NCBI GenBank assembly: GCA_023935145.1
Contig: CM043699.1
Location: forward strand, 66,313,638 to 66,377,637
Source: Bretschneidera sinensis
Lineage: Eukaryota > Streptophyta > Magnoliopsida > Brassicales > Akaniaceae
Length of the DNA stretch: 64,000 nt
Reading direction: 5' to 3'
A program made the position numbers and the translations under genes. The first letter of the stretch is position 1. Each line of letters starts with the position of its first letter. Under the pieces are notes generated by a model that worked only from the letters and a program-made list of their open reading frames with translations, made no database searches and was not told where the DNA came from. Positions 10,895 through 22,078 of the stretch are shown one piece after another.

Positions 10895-12167
10895 TGATAA
10901 GTGCTTAAGTATTCATATTTAAGCCCTTTAATTTACATTTGTTAATCCCTTAGTGTGCGTATTTTATGCTATTTTGCTTCTTTTTTGTGTTTTATGGGTT
11001 TTTATAGGTTCATGGAGAAAAGGAAACATTTTGGAGCTCAAAGAGCAAATCTAGAAAATCTGTCAATTGCTTAGTGCGATCGAGCGAACCAGCGCCCAAC
11101 GCCCAAGCCAAGATCGAGCGCAATCTGCGCTCGCATACAAGAAGAAGGTTGCACTCGAGCAAAAAAGGAGCTGCGATCGAGCGCACACGTACGCAGTGAA
11201 CAGTAAAAACAGCAGAACTTGTTTTGGAAATAATGGTTTGGGTGCTGTTTTGGAAATTAGGGTTTCCAAGTGTCCTTAGAACCCTATAAATAGACTTGTA
11301 AAATACATAAATAGTATCTTCGTTTTAGTTTAGTTTTTGTTCGGGGAGATCGGAGATGGAAACTGTGGAGGAGAATTGACGACTCTTCTCTCGGGTTTCT
11401 TATTTCCTTTAATTTTATTATGTGTACTTAAAATTTTAGTAAGGGCTTGGTTGAAGCCCTAATTATGTTTACTAAATAAATTCAGTATTGGTGCCTTTGT
11501 GATATTTACGTTGTGTTGCTTAACTTGATTAATACCTATTTTTATTTAAATTCCTAATATATGTGTGTCTGATCAACGTATGAATGTGGTAGGATTAGTT
11601 AGTTGAATCAATTTGGATGACTGAGTTTTGGGTTTAACATTAGTAACAAAAGATATCCACGCCAGATTCTTGGGTTAATCAACATGGGAAACCCCATGCC
11701 CTAGGTCCCGTGTGGTTATCGATTTCCACAGATCCTACACTCTCTTAAAGAAGACCTCAGTATACACCATGTTGAATCCCTTGAGAGAGAAAAGAGTTAG
11801 AGTAGATACCATGCCTAACTCATTCCTTCGGGAGATCAATAGCTTAAGCAGTAGATACCATGCCCTTAGGTTGACAAACATTAGGTATTCGTGACATGAG
11901 TAAAGCATTGGCATACTATTTTGTTGTGGTAGCATGATTAGTGGTGGATATTAAGTCCCTACGCCTTTATCTTTATTATTTCAAACTCAATATTTATTTC
12001 TCTTGTTTTTAACATTCATTATTCCAAAACTAATTCAAAATCGATATTTACCAATCCCTGTAGAGATAATCTTGCATTCGCACACTATGCTACTATTGAC
12101 CTTGTGCACTTACAAGTAAAACTGTACGATTATTCGCTCATTAATTTAGGTGAATAAATGCACAACA
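10895..12167 (+). repeat. G1 5' LTR (1,273 bp)
   Basis: TGATAAGTGC...GCACAACA. The TATA box TATAAATAG is at 11285-11293. Palindrome-derived words (TGCGATCGAGCGA, GATCGAGCGCA, TGCGATCGAGCGCA) lie at 11077-11190, upstream of the TATA box. The primer site follows at 12174-12191, decayed to TGACAGTGTTGCCAGGGA; all differences from the G4 site are transitions. Confidence 0.92.
11285..11293 (+). promoter_or_regulatory. G1 LTR TATA box
   Basis: TATAAATAG inside the conserved context AACCCTATAAATAGACTTGT, which recurs in the LTRs at 15346-15354 (G1 3'), 44036-44044 (G3) and 48737-48745 (G4). It marks the U3/R boundary region of the family. Confidence 0.75.
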
Positions 12168-12512
12168 AATTTTTGACAGTGTTGCCAGGGATTGTGCTAA
12201 ATTTCTTTTTGGAATTATTTTCATTAGTTTTATTTTATTTTATTTTATTTTTATTTTTTCTGTTCTGTTCATATTTCCTTTATCAAAAAACCCTAATTTT
12301 TTTCATCTTTTCGTTTTCTGTTTTTTTTGTTTTTGTTCAGGTGTGCAGCAAAGGAGTTTCTATCCTCATTGCGATCGAGCGCACTAGTGTAGCACTCGAG
12401 CGCAGGAAGAACAGCCATCGAGCGCAGTTCAGAGTGCACTCGAGTGCAAAAGGTCCAAAGAGTACCCGAGCAGCAATACTAAAACTGCTGCACTGAAGTG
12501 GTTCAATTGATT

Positions 12513-13520
12513 CGTGCACAGGCTTCGATCCAGAAATCCAACCTTTTTTCCACTCAATACAGAGCAAGGAGCAAGGACATGTATGAAGTGAACTTAAATG
12601 GTGGATTTTCAAATTGGTTGGCTGCTATGGAAAGAAAGATAGATATGCTTGTAAAGGCCATGACTGCGTAGAACGTCTCACCTAGTCCACAAGCCAAACA
12701 ACTCTAGGTATGTGCTATATGTTCTTGTTTTGATCACATTACTGACACTTGCCCTTTGTATTCATCTGCAGATCAAGAGCAAGCAAATTATGTGGGACCG
12801 AACAACTACAACATATATGCAAATACTTATAATCCTGGATGGCGGAACCACCCCAACCTCTCATGGAGCAACAATCAAAATGCCTTGAACCTTCAAGAAC
12901 AACAAAGGAACTCTCCACAAGCAGCCCAATTAGTTCTGGAATCAAAGCATAGTGACTTAGCGAGTCTTGTGAGGCAATTGGCAACTCAACAACAATGGTT
13001 GATGACCTCACAAGAACAGTTCATGGCAGAAGAAAGAAAATTCCAGACTGAACAAATACAAATCAATGCCAAGCCTGAGCAAGCCAATCAAAAACTAGAA
13101 GTACAAGTGGGGCAATTAGCTAAGGAGCTAAGTGAAAGAAAACATGGAGAATTTCTAGCCCAAACAATACCCACTCTAGGTGTTGCTAAGCAAGCTTTTC
13201 AATTCCATCACATTGATCCATTAGAGACCACCCTCACCCATTGTTTCAAAGGATCAGATGTTGAGCCAAAATCTGAGGATGTTACTGATGACATCATTGA
13301 AACTATGCACCTTCTAAAGGCTTCTCCAAAGCATCCAAGTAAGTACACCGATCCATTTGAACCTCATGTGCCTACTAATACTATTTTTTTCCCTTCTATT
13401 GTTTAGGCACCAAATTTGGAGTTGAAGCAATTGTCGAAGCATTTGACTTAAGCTTATATAGGAGAGAATAAGACACTACATGTGCTAGTTGCTGCCAATC
13501 TTAGTTTTGGGGGAAAATAA
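12513..13520 (+). pseudogene. G1 mini-gag (zinc knuckle, no capsid core)
   Basis: The expected start codon is GTG at 12513 where G3 has ATG. The N-terminus runs straight from a FPLNTEQ-like segment into SKDMYEVNLNG, skipping the capsid domain present in G4 (about 50000-50740). It then has a CX2CX4HX4C knuckle (CAICSCFDHITDTC), the NIYANTYNPGWRNHPNLSW segment, a Gln-rich coiled stretch and QLAKELSERK. From KYTDPFEP it jumps to LELKQLSKHLT, the segment that precedes RT in this superfamily, so protease is absent. Two CAG-to-TAG stops lie near 12668 and 12705. The open part is 12756-13406. Confidence 0.85.
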
Positions 13521-13530
13521 GGCTTGGTCC

Positions 13531-13570
13531 GGCTGAAGACGTTAAACTTAGCGCTCATGGGAGGCACCCC
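13531..13570 (+). other. Conserved post-pol motif in G1
   Basis: GGCTGAAGACGTTAAACTTA followed by GCGCTCATGGGAGGCACC. The same block occurs in G3 (46354-46390), G4 (54464-54501) and G2 (18849-18890, minus). It holds the palindrome AGCGCT and a short TGGG/CCCA inverted repeat. From memory, a similar block follows integrase in Athila/Tat elements. Confidence 0.8.
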
Positions 13571-14933
13571 ACAGCTTATCCTTTTATTTTTTTGTTGTTT
13601 TACGTATTTATTGTTATTTATTTATTTTTAGTACTTCTTGTTTTCCCGTATTACGTTAGTTTTTCTTTTTTAGTGACAATGTGTGCATCCGTTCAAGTTT
13701 AGGGGTATGCTATGAGCCATGTCGACCCAGCTAATTCTCCATCTCCTAGGTCAGCTCTTTCCATGTTATTCACACATTAGGGACAATGTGTAATTTAAGT
13801 TTGGGGCTATAAGAGACACATTCACACAATTTGTCCCAGATTTTTTTAGATAAATACACATTCATATTTAATGAATATTAAAAAAAAAAAAATTTGGTTG
13901 TGTACAACAAATATTATGATAAAACTTCATTAGTAATCTTAAAATCTAGAACATATAGTCTAGTAATAAGAATTTTTAAAGTTGGTTACCTACCTCAAAG
14001 CACTTAAGAATTCACGAGTTTGATCCAGATCTGACATGAGCACATTAGCACGCATTTGTGTGGGGTATGACATGTAATTTTAATATATATGTTTCCATGA
14101 CTTAACCGTAATCAAATAACTTGTTAGATAAACACTTTGGCATAGACAAATAAAGAGAAAAATGTCTATCATGTAAAAAGAGAAAATAAAATGCTTTTAA
14201 TGATCATTAAATAAAATTTCCACTGAGTAACTGGAACTCTTGCCTCAATAAGCATTGAGTGTTCATGTCAAAAAGTGGGGATTAAGCATTTAATGATCAT
14301 AAAAATTTTCGCTGAGTAACTGGACCTCTTGCCTTAGTAAGTAGTGAGTGTTCACGTGAAAAGATGGGAATTTTTTCTTGGAAGCGTTAAGACCTGTTAG
14401 TTTCGTAGCCTTTTTTACTCGAGTTAATAAGTCTTTAGGGGTGTCTTCACACCTAATTCCCTAGAACCATCTGGTTTGGGAGTCATTAGCTAAACACTCG
14501 CTACAATGGTCAATTAGAAAGCTTAATAGAACTCAACATAGCAAAGATCTCATTATGAAAGAAAAGGAAAAGAAGTAAAAACTATGCCATTTTTGTTTCG
14601 TCTAACAAAGAATTCGATGAAGGTTTGGACACCGAAACACTATACATTAGAAATATTTGGAAGTTCCATCTTTTATGTGCTAATCCACCACATACACTAA
14701 GTCAACTTGTGATGCCTTAAACTAGCCTTGTGTAAGTAACATGAGCTTTTAAAATCCTTATTCATTGCAAAAATGTGTTTTTATTATAAGCTTACTCATG
14801 AACTATCATTATGGTTTTCTGTGAAACCCAAGTTTTTAAATAAAACATGAATGCTGAATTTATCTTTGTTGTTTTTCATTTAGTTTTAAGTTTCGTATTG
14901 CTAAGGGACTAGCAATATGTAAGTTTGAGGGTG
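13571..14933 (+). other. G1 3' untranslated region with ~90-bp repeats
   Basis: No coding signal. It holds a phrase of the form GACAATGTGTAATTTAAGTTTGGGG (near 13780-13808), polypurine-like motifs near 13699 and 13798, and two ~90-bp tandem repeats starting near 14217 and 14308 (key words CTGAGTAACTGGA, CTCAGTAAGCA, GTGTTCACGTC). The functional polypurine tract AAGTTTGAGGGTG is at 14921-14933, next to the 3' LTR. Confidence 0.8.
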
Positions 14934-16241
14934 TGATAAGTGCTTAAATATTCATATTTAAGCCCTTTAATTTACATTTGTTAAGCCCTTAGTGTGCGTA
15001 TTTTATGCTATTTTACTTCCTTTCTATATTTTATGGGTTTTTATAGGTTCTTGGATAAAAGGAAGCATTTTAGAGCTCAAAGAGCAAATTTGGAAAATCT
15101 ATCATTTGCTTAGTGCGATCAAGTGCAGAGGAGCTGCGATCGAGCGCACCAGCGCCCAGTGCCCAAGCTAGGATCGAGCACAATCTACCCTCACACACAA
15201 GAAGAAGGCTGCGCTCGAGCGCAAAAGGAGCAACGATCGAGTGCACATGTACGGTAGTGAACAGTAAAAACAGCAGAACTTGTTTTGAAAATAATGGTTC
15301 GGGTCCTGTTTTGGAAATTAGGGTTTCCAACTGTCCTTAGAACCCTATAAATAGACTTGTAAAACACATAAATAGTATCTTCCTTTTAGTTTAGTTTTTG
15401 TTAGGGGAGATCGGAGAAGGAAACTGTGGAGGAGAATTGACGACTCTTCTCTCGAGTTTCTTCTTTCCTTTATTTTTATTATGTGTACTTAAACTTTTAG
15501 TAAGGGCTTGGTTAAAGCCCTAATTATGTTTACTGAATAAATTCAATATTGGCGCCTTTGTGATATTTACGTTGTGTTGCTTAACTTGATTAATACCTTT
15601 TTTTTTTTTTAAATTCCTTATATGTGCGTGTCTGATCAACGTATGCATGTGGTATGAATTAGTTAGTTGAATCAATTTGGATGATCGAGTCCTGGGTTTA
15701 ACATTAGTAACAAAAGATATCCACGTCGGATTCTTGGGTTAATCAACATGGGAAACCAAGAGTAGATACCATGCCCTAGGTTCTGTGTGGTTGTCGATTT
15801 CCACAGATCCTATGCTCTCTTAAGGAACAACTTAGTATACACCATGTTGAATCCCTTGAGAGAGAAAAGAGTTAGAGTAATACCATGCCTAACTCGTTGC
15901 TTAGGGAGATCAATAGTTTAAGGAGTAGATACCAAGCCCTTAGGTTAACAAACATTAGGTATTCATGACATGAGTAAAGCATTGGCATACTGTTTTGTTG
16001 TGGTAGCATGATTAGTGGTGGATATCAAGTCCTTACGCCTTTATCTTTATTATTTCAAACTCAATATTTATTTCTCTTGTTTTTAACATTCATTATGCCA
16101 AAACTAATTCTAAATCGAAATTTACCAATCCCTGTGGAGATGATCTTGCATTCGTACACTATGCTACTGTTGACCTTATGCACTTGCAAGTAAAACTGTA
16201 CGATTATTCGCTCATTAATTTAGGTGGATAAACGCACAACA
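14934..16241 (+). repeat. G1 3' LTR (1,308 bp)
   Basis: Starts TGATAAGTGC after the polypurine tract and ends GCACAACA. TATA box at 15346-15354, with palindrome-derived words at 15113-15252. It is followed by AGTTTTTG, which looks like the beginning of a primer-site junction rather than a target duplication. Confidence 0.9.
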
Positions 16242-16281
16242 AGTTTTTGTGAATTTCAATTTGCTAACATGTGGAAAAACT
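16242..16281. other. 40-bp filler junction between G1 and G2
   Basis: Starts with AGTTTTTG and ends AAAAACT, both like the LTR/primer-site junctions of the two elements. Between them are TGAATTTCAATTT (matches the LTR at about 16393-16405) and AACATGTGGAAAA (matches the LTR at about 16969-16981). It looks like patchwork repair DNA joining two head-to-head LTRs. Confidence 0.7.
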
Positions 16282-17547
16282 TGTTGTGACGATTACCTAC
16301 CTAAATAAATACGCAAATAATCGTCCTAGTTTTGCTTTCAAGTGCATAAGGTCAATGGTAGCTTAGTGTGCAAGTGCGAGATCATTTCCACAGGGATTGG
16401 TGAATTTCAATTTAGAATTAGTTTTTTTAAAGTAAAAAGAGAAATAGTTGTTGATTGTGAGTGAATAATAATGAGAACATAGGACTACGATATCCACCAC
16501 TAATTATACTTTCCCACTAAGTAAGGTGTCAATGCTCTAGCCTTATCATGAATATTTAATGGTTGCCAACCTAAGGGCTTGGCCCACACCTTAGGCTACT
16601 GATCTCCCTATGCAATGAGTTAGGCATGGTGTATACTCTAAGTCTTTTCTCTCTTAAGGGATTCAACATGGGTGTATACTGAGTTGTTCCTTAAGAGAGC
16701 ATGAGGGCTGTGGAGATCGGCAACCACATGGGACCTAGGGCTTGGTCCGCTCCCGGTTTCCCATGTTAATTAACCCGAGAATCCAGTGTGGATATCTCTT
16801 GTTACTAATGTCGAACCCAGGACTCGATCATCCAAATTAATTCAACTAACTTATCCATACCACATGCATACGTTGATTAGACACACACATATGAGGAATT
16901 TAAATACAAACAGGCATTAATAAAGTTAAACATTCTAATAAGGCTATAGCAAAGATAATCAATGAATAAACATGTGGAAAAGCATAACTAGGGCTTCAAT
17001 TGAGCCCTATAAGTGTTTACTTACACATGCTAGTTAAACTAAACATTCTAAACATAATGAAATAAAACAGAAAAAATAAAACCGAAGAAGACTCGGGAAA
17101 CGAGTCGTCAATTCCTCTCCTAAGCTTGCTACTTCGAAACTAAAACAAAAGGTCTGATTTATGTGTTTTACAGGGCTATTTATAGGGTCCTCATGGTGTC
17201 CCGAAACCCTAATTTCCTATTTGGAATCTGGAGACTTCTTTCCATATCTGGCTCTGCCACCTCTGCAGTGATTGCACTCGATCGTATGCGGGATGCGCTC
17301 GAGCCTTCTTCAAGTGTGCTCGTGTGCTTATGCACTTGATCATAAGGGAGGTCCGCTCGAGCGCACCTTGCTGGATGGTAGAACTTGACTTTTGCTCCTA
17401 AAAGTTCCAAATTATCATCTTTTTTGTTCAAGTCCTATGAAAAACGCATAAAACACAAAATGAAGTAGAATATAGTGAAATAGATAAATAAAGAACCTAA
17501 CAAGCGTAAATTAAGGGGCTTCAATATGACTATTTAAGCACTTATCA
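16282..17547 (-). repeat. G2 3' LTR (1,266 bp)
   Basis: Plus-strand borders TGTTGTGACG...CACTTATCA. The TATA box region reads CTATTTATAGGG near 17174-17184. Palindrome derivatives lie at 17276-17366, including AGGTCCGCTCGAGCGCACCT, one mismatch from a perfect 20-bp palindrome. Confidence 0.9.
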
Positions 17548-18848
17548 TACCCCCAAACTTACATATTGCTAGTCCCTTAGCAATACAAAACTAAAGACTA
17601 AGTTAAAACAAAATTAAAGATAAATTCATTTCCATGATACTCAAAGATTTGGGTTGTACATAAAACTATGATAACAGTTCCTGAGTAAGCTTATAATAAA
17701 AACACATTTTTGTATTGAAAAAGGATTTTCAAAAGCTCATGTTACTTACCTAAGGCTGGCTTAAGGCATTGCAAGTTTGATTTGTGTGTGATGAATTAGC
17801 ACATATAAGATGGGGCTTCCACATAATTTTAGTGTATAGTGTTCCGGTGCCCAAACCTTTATCGAATTCCTTATCAAAGAGAGAAAAAATGGCATAATAC
17901 TTGCTTCTTTTTCTTTTTCTTTTATCATGCGATCTTTGCCATGTTGAGTTCCATCAAGCTTTCTATTTGACCCTTGTAATGAGAGTTTGGCCAATGACTC
18001 CCAAACCAGATGGTTTTAGGGCATTAGGTGTAAATACACCCCTAAGGACTTACTAACTCGAGGTAAAAAGGCTACAAAACTAATAGGTTTTAATGCTTCT
18101 AATTGAAATTCTCACCTTTTGACGTGAACACTCATTGCTTACTGAGGCAAGAGGCCTAGTTACTCAGTGGAAATTTTTTAATGATCATTAGAAGCTTTTG
18201 ATTTTCTTTTTGCATAACGAATATTTTTCTTTATTTTTCTTATACCAAAGTGTTCTTTTTAACAAGTTATCTGATTACAGTTACACTATGGAAACATATA
18301 TAAAAGAATTATGTGTCATACCCCACACAAATGCGTGCTAAATGTGCTCGTGCAAATTTGGATCAAACTCATCAATTCTTAGGTGCCTTGAAGTAGGTAA
18401 CTAAACTTTGTAAAATTCCTATTACAAGACTATGTGTCCTAGATTTTAATCTTACTAATGAAGTGTTATCAAATTTTTAAATCAACCAAAATTTTTGTTA
18501 CCAAATGAACATGCATTTATCCTTTCTAAAAAAAAAAAAAAAAAAAACTGGGACCTAGTGTGTGCGTGTGTTTCAAATGTGTTCGTAACAGTATCTCCCA
18601 CTACCCTCAAACTTAAAATACACATTGTCCCCAATGTGTGTGTGGCATGGAAAGATCTGACCTAGGAGATGGAGAACTAGGTTGCTTGCTTTGCTTGTAA
18701 CACGCCCCCAAACTTAAACTGGATGTATGCACTAAGTACCTGACAAAGAAAAATAAACTTTTTTTTGGAAAACAAGAAATATAAATACTAGATATGTAAA
18801 TATAAATATAAACAAAAGAAAAGTACTAAAACGAAAAAGGATATGTCT
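17548..18848 (-). other. G2 3' untranslated region
   Basis: Begins (plus coordinates) with TACCCCCAAACTT, the polypurine tract complement at the LTR border. It has one copy of the GTGTTCACGTC / CTCAGTAAGCA repeat unit near 18120-18180, a poly(A) run near 18528-18547 and a second CCCCCAAACTTAAA motif near 18708. The short reading frames here have no recognisable protein content. Confidence 0.75.
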
Positions 18849-18890
18849 GGGGTGCCTCCCATGAGCGCTAAGTTTTACGTCTTCAGCCAG
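18849..18890 (-). other. Conserved post-pol motif in G2
   Basis: Minus-strand copy of the block described for G1, reading GACGTAAAACTTAGCGCT then CATGGGAGGCACCCC. It lies 14 bp downstream of the stop of the extra ORF. Confidence 0.8.
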
Positions 18891-18903
18891 ACGGGGTATC
18901 CTC

Positions 18904-20041
18904 TCACTGCTGATCATCTGTGGGTGCAGTCGAAGAGGTACCGGATGTAGGAGGTAGACGGTCAAGGATGGCCTGTAGCATCGCCTCCCGGTCATATAAA
19001 TTACGCCTCTAACCCATCGATCTGCTGATGGATCAAATGGGCTACCTCACGATCCTCCCGGCGAATGTCAGATAACTCACAGCAGAAGGAAGATAGCTCA
19101 TTTAGAAGGTGCTGATATTCCACGGATCCCATGTCTGGCTAGTCCTCCTCCCATGAAGGGCTCACTGGTGGATGCTCGGCCTCTATCGGATCATCCACAA
19201 TAGGCTCGACAGCTGGAATCTGCACTTGGGGTCCTCAGGGCATGTGAGACTGGCTGAGGCTCCACTGAGCTCTCCTAAAGAAAGGATAGTCACTAACCGA
19301 GCCATCTATAGAGGAGCCTCTAATCCCCTTCTTCTTGAAGATGTGACTGAGCAAGAAGGGGAAAGGAAGGCCCCAGGCATTAGCTGTGGTCGTCTGCTAG
19401 TTATGCACCCTGTCCCAGAACTTATGTATCTGAGTCCATATAACCGTTGGGATGGAGTACCAATGACCTCGGTGAAAGGCGTAGAGAGCCTGTAGAAACT
19501 GATCCCATCTCTGTGTCTTGTGCCTTAAAGGACACACGCTACGCTGCAGGACTGAATCAACGAACTATAAACGGGGAGGCAACCTCGACTGGCTCCCCCC
19601 ATTGTTGTGGCGGTCTACATACTGGCCCGCACACATATCCTCTATGATGTGTGGTAGAGGGAACGGGTCTGGCTACTCCTCTATGTGGCTGTCCTCTGGT
19701 AGGGACTCATCACAGCAGTGTAAAGAACCGGCTATGTTAGTGGTGGTCAGCTCTATGAATCCGCCTTAGACTGAGAAAGATAAGATCTCTGGCCTGGTGC
19801 ACTCATAGGTCAGGTTCTCGTAGAAACTGACCATGAACCGAGTGTATGCCGTCGAACAGATCGGCTTAAATAGCTGCTTGAGTCCCTGACTCTTGAACTC
19901 TTGGACCGCCCATCTTGTGGCGTCCAAACTCTTGAAGTCCTCATCTATATTGAATGTGGTTTCGAACAGTATTTCACGCTGCTCGAAACTGGACTGGGAT
20001 GCCTGGTGGCGGCTGCTGGAAGCTCGGGATGTGGAAGCCAT
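18904..20041 (-). pseudogene. G2 extra ORF resembling plant putative-transposon-protein domain
   Basis: Starts at the ATG at 20041 (MASTSRASSSRHQASQSSF), the same start as in G4. It reads TTFNIDEDFKSLDATRWAVQEF and FMVSFYENLTYECTRPEI before a stop at 19766. Later parts aligned with G4 cover a FPFLLSHIFKKK-like segment and a C-terminal heptad-like helix. The FYxNL region, the central helical part and the LPFP segment resemble the domain Pfam calls putative plant transposon protein (PF20167), but I could not search. The total length differs from G4 by one base, so at least one frameshift is present. Confidence 0.7.
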
Positions 20042-20908
20042 ATGTCGTAGAAAAACAGTGTTACTTCTGGTGTGATTGCACTCGTGCACAACTGTTGGTG
20101 TACTCGATCTCACAAATTGAGGTGCACTCGATCACAAAGTCTCAGCGCTCGATCGCACTCACACAGACAATATGTCGTGTGCAACAAACACTTGAAGCTG
20201 TGCAAAATACGTTGGATTTGATCCTAATCTCCTATAGTAATGAAAACAATCCATTAACACATAAGATATACATATAAATGAAAATCTAATGTGTGATGTG
20301 TGTGAGTGATTTTTTTCATAGAACATTGTTTTTGCATACCGTTTAGGTTTTGGGAAAGTGTGGGGATGTTTGTTGGGGGAGAGAAAAAAAAATGTGTGAC
20401 TAGTGGTAGGTTGGTTTGCGGTGAAAATGTGGTGGTAAGAGTGGTGTGTTGGTGTTGAGTTAGCTTGGAGGATGAGTGTAAGAGCAGTTGGTGGTGTGAG
20501 TGCGAGAAAGCGTAGCCAGAGTACGTTTGAGCGTAAGGGTGAAAATGGGTTTCTGAGCTGAGTGTACTTTAAAAATCCTCACGTTCCTTCTGCCCTGAGT
20601 GCGCTCGAATGCATATGTGAAGTGCACTCGATCGCACGGGTGAGCAACTGCTTAATGTGATGCGCTCGCGCGCACTGGTGTGCAGGGCAAGAGGGCGCTC
20701 GAGCGTATGTGGTATGTGCTCGATCGCACGATAAAATTTTGTTAAGAGTAAAAGGAATTTAAATAAAGAAATGAATAAAGGTAAAAATAGGAACGACACA
20801 GTCATACCAACTTGTAGTGGCCTCAGTACCACTAACCTCGATAGAGGCACTTGAGCTATACATTATGCAAATAGAATTGCTCAAGCGCTCTCTATGGTAG
20901 CTTCAAGG
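20042..20908 (-). other. G2 spacer between protease and extra ORF
   Basis: No coding signal. Palindrome-derived CpG words cluster at 20087-20160 (next to the extra ORF start) and 20597-20732, and an AT-rich stretch with ATACATATAAATG (minus) lies near 20262-20280. The arrangement of CpG palindromes, AT-rich box and start codon resembles the LTR promoter. It could instead be an intron; neither is shown. Confidence 0.55.
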
Positions 20909-21889
20909 CTACATCCTTTGAAGGAGGCACTTAGGCCCCCCATCAGGTGGTTCTAGTGCCGTCGATAGCTGCTTTGTCTCCAAATTTGGTGCCTGGTCAA
21001 TAAAATAAGGAAAAGTATTATTAGTAAGTGCAAGATTTTTAACTCGAGGATTATACTTACTTGAAGGCTTACGTGTGCTATTGATGGTGTGCACAGCTCC
21101 ATTGATATCTTTAATCACATTATCCTCTAGCCCAATATCCAATTTTATGTCAGCATGGTTGGGGATGGTCTCCAATGGAACAGTGTAATGGACCTTAGAA
21201 ATTTTCTCACGAATACCTTGCATGAAGCTCACATTATAGCACTCATCACCAGTTTTAGTGGAGTCTAGTGTATTAAATATTTTGAATTCTATCTCTTCAT
21301 CATTTACTCTCATAGTGACAATGCCTCTTTTTACATTAATATTTGTGTCAGCAGTGATCATAAATGGTCTCCATAAGATGATAGGGAGTGGTACAGGCAT
21401 ATGGCATTCCTCTATATCTAATACAATAAAATCAGTAGGTAAAATAAATTTACCTACTCTTACCAAAACATCATCGAGGATACCTCTCGGTCGTTTGATG
21501 CTTCTGTCAACCAATTGAAAAGTAATGGAGGTTGGTTGGAGTTTCCCCAAACCTAGTGTCTCGAATACACTGTATGGTAACAAGTTGACACTCATTCCTA
21601 GATCCAATAATGCATGCTCGAAAAGCTGGTCACCTAGCCTGCAAGAAATAGTAAAACTACCCGGATCTTTTAGTTTAGGTGGTAATTTTTTTAATAGCAC
21701 AGCACTCACCTCTTCGGTCAGGGCTACCGTCTCATGCTCCTGAAACTTCCTTTTGTTAGTGCAACAATCTTTTAAAAACTTAGCATAAGCAGGAAGTTGT
21801 TTTATTGCATCTAATAAAGAAATATTTATTTCCACCTTTTTCAAGGTTTCGAAAATGTCAATCATTTTAGTTTCCGTTTTAGACTTCAC
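20909..21889 (-). CDS. G2 gag-pro protease region, open for 326 codons
   Basis: The largest intact gypsy reading frame in the window. It begins with SKTETKMIDIFETLKKV and FLKDCC (the Gag-to-protease linker). The retropepsin domain has LLDLGMSVNLLP (active-site block near residues 95-107, with A changed to M after D-L-G), QLVDRSIKRPRG, LPTDFIVLDIEECHMP and PLPIILWRPF. It ends at GGPKCLLQRM with a stop exactly where RT would start. The first ATG is probably internal to a longer Gag-Pro frame broken by stops upstream. The Ala-to-Met change makes activity uncertain. Confidence 0.85.
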   Translation of the reverse strand: MKSKTETKMIDIFETLKKVEINISLLDAIKQLPAYAKFLKDCCTNKRKFQEHETVALTEEVSAVLLKKLPPKLKDPGSFTISCRLGDQLFEHALLDLGMSVNLLPYSVFETLGLGKLQPTSITFQLVDRSIKRPRGILDDVLVRVGKFILPTDFIVLDIEECHMPVPLPIILWRPFMITADTNINVKRGIVTMRVNDEEIEFKIFNTLDSTKTGDECYNVSFMQGIREKISKVHYTVPLETIPNHADIKLDIGLEDNVIKDINGAVHTINSTRKPSSKYNPRVKNLALTNNTFPYFIDQAPNLETKQLSTALEPPDGGPKCLLQRM

Positions 21890-22078
21890 TAACCTTTGAG
21901 GGAAGGGTCAAGGTGTATTTACCTTTTCCATCTCACTTACCTTAGATGTGGAGCCTTGGTCTGGAGATGCTCATGTAGGCTTATTGGTGCCGATGATCTT
22001 ACCACTTCTTAAGGTTTTTACAGCATTCAATTGCTGATGTCCTCTTGGATTAGGTAGTGGCTGGGCTAGGAGCTCTCC

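Larger units (their letters stand above)
10895..16241 (+). mobile_element. Gypsy element G1, deletion derivative (mini-gag type)
   Basis: Plus-strand element with LTRs 10895-12167 and 14934-16241 and an internal region of only about 2.77 kb. ATCAT (10890-10894) precedes it. The same 5 bp follows G2 (24960-24964), not G1. It lacks the gag capsid core, protease, RT and integrase, keeping a mini-gag, the post-pol motif and a long 3' untranslated region. G3 has the same structure and the same missing parts. Confidence 0.92.
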
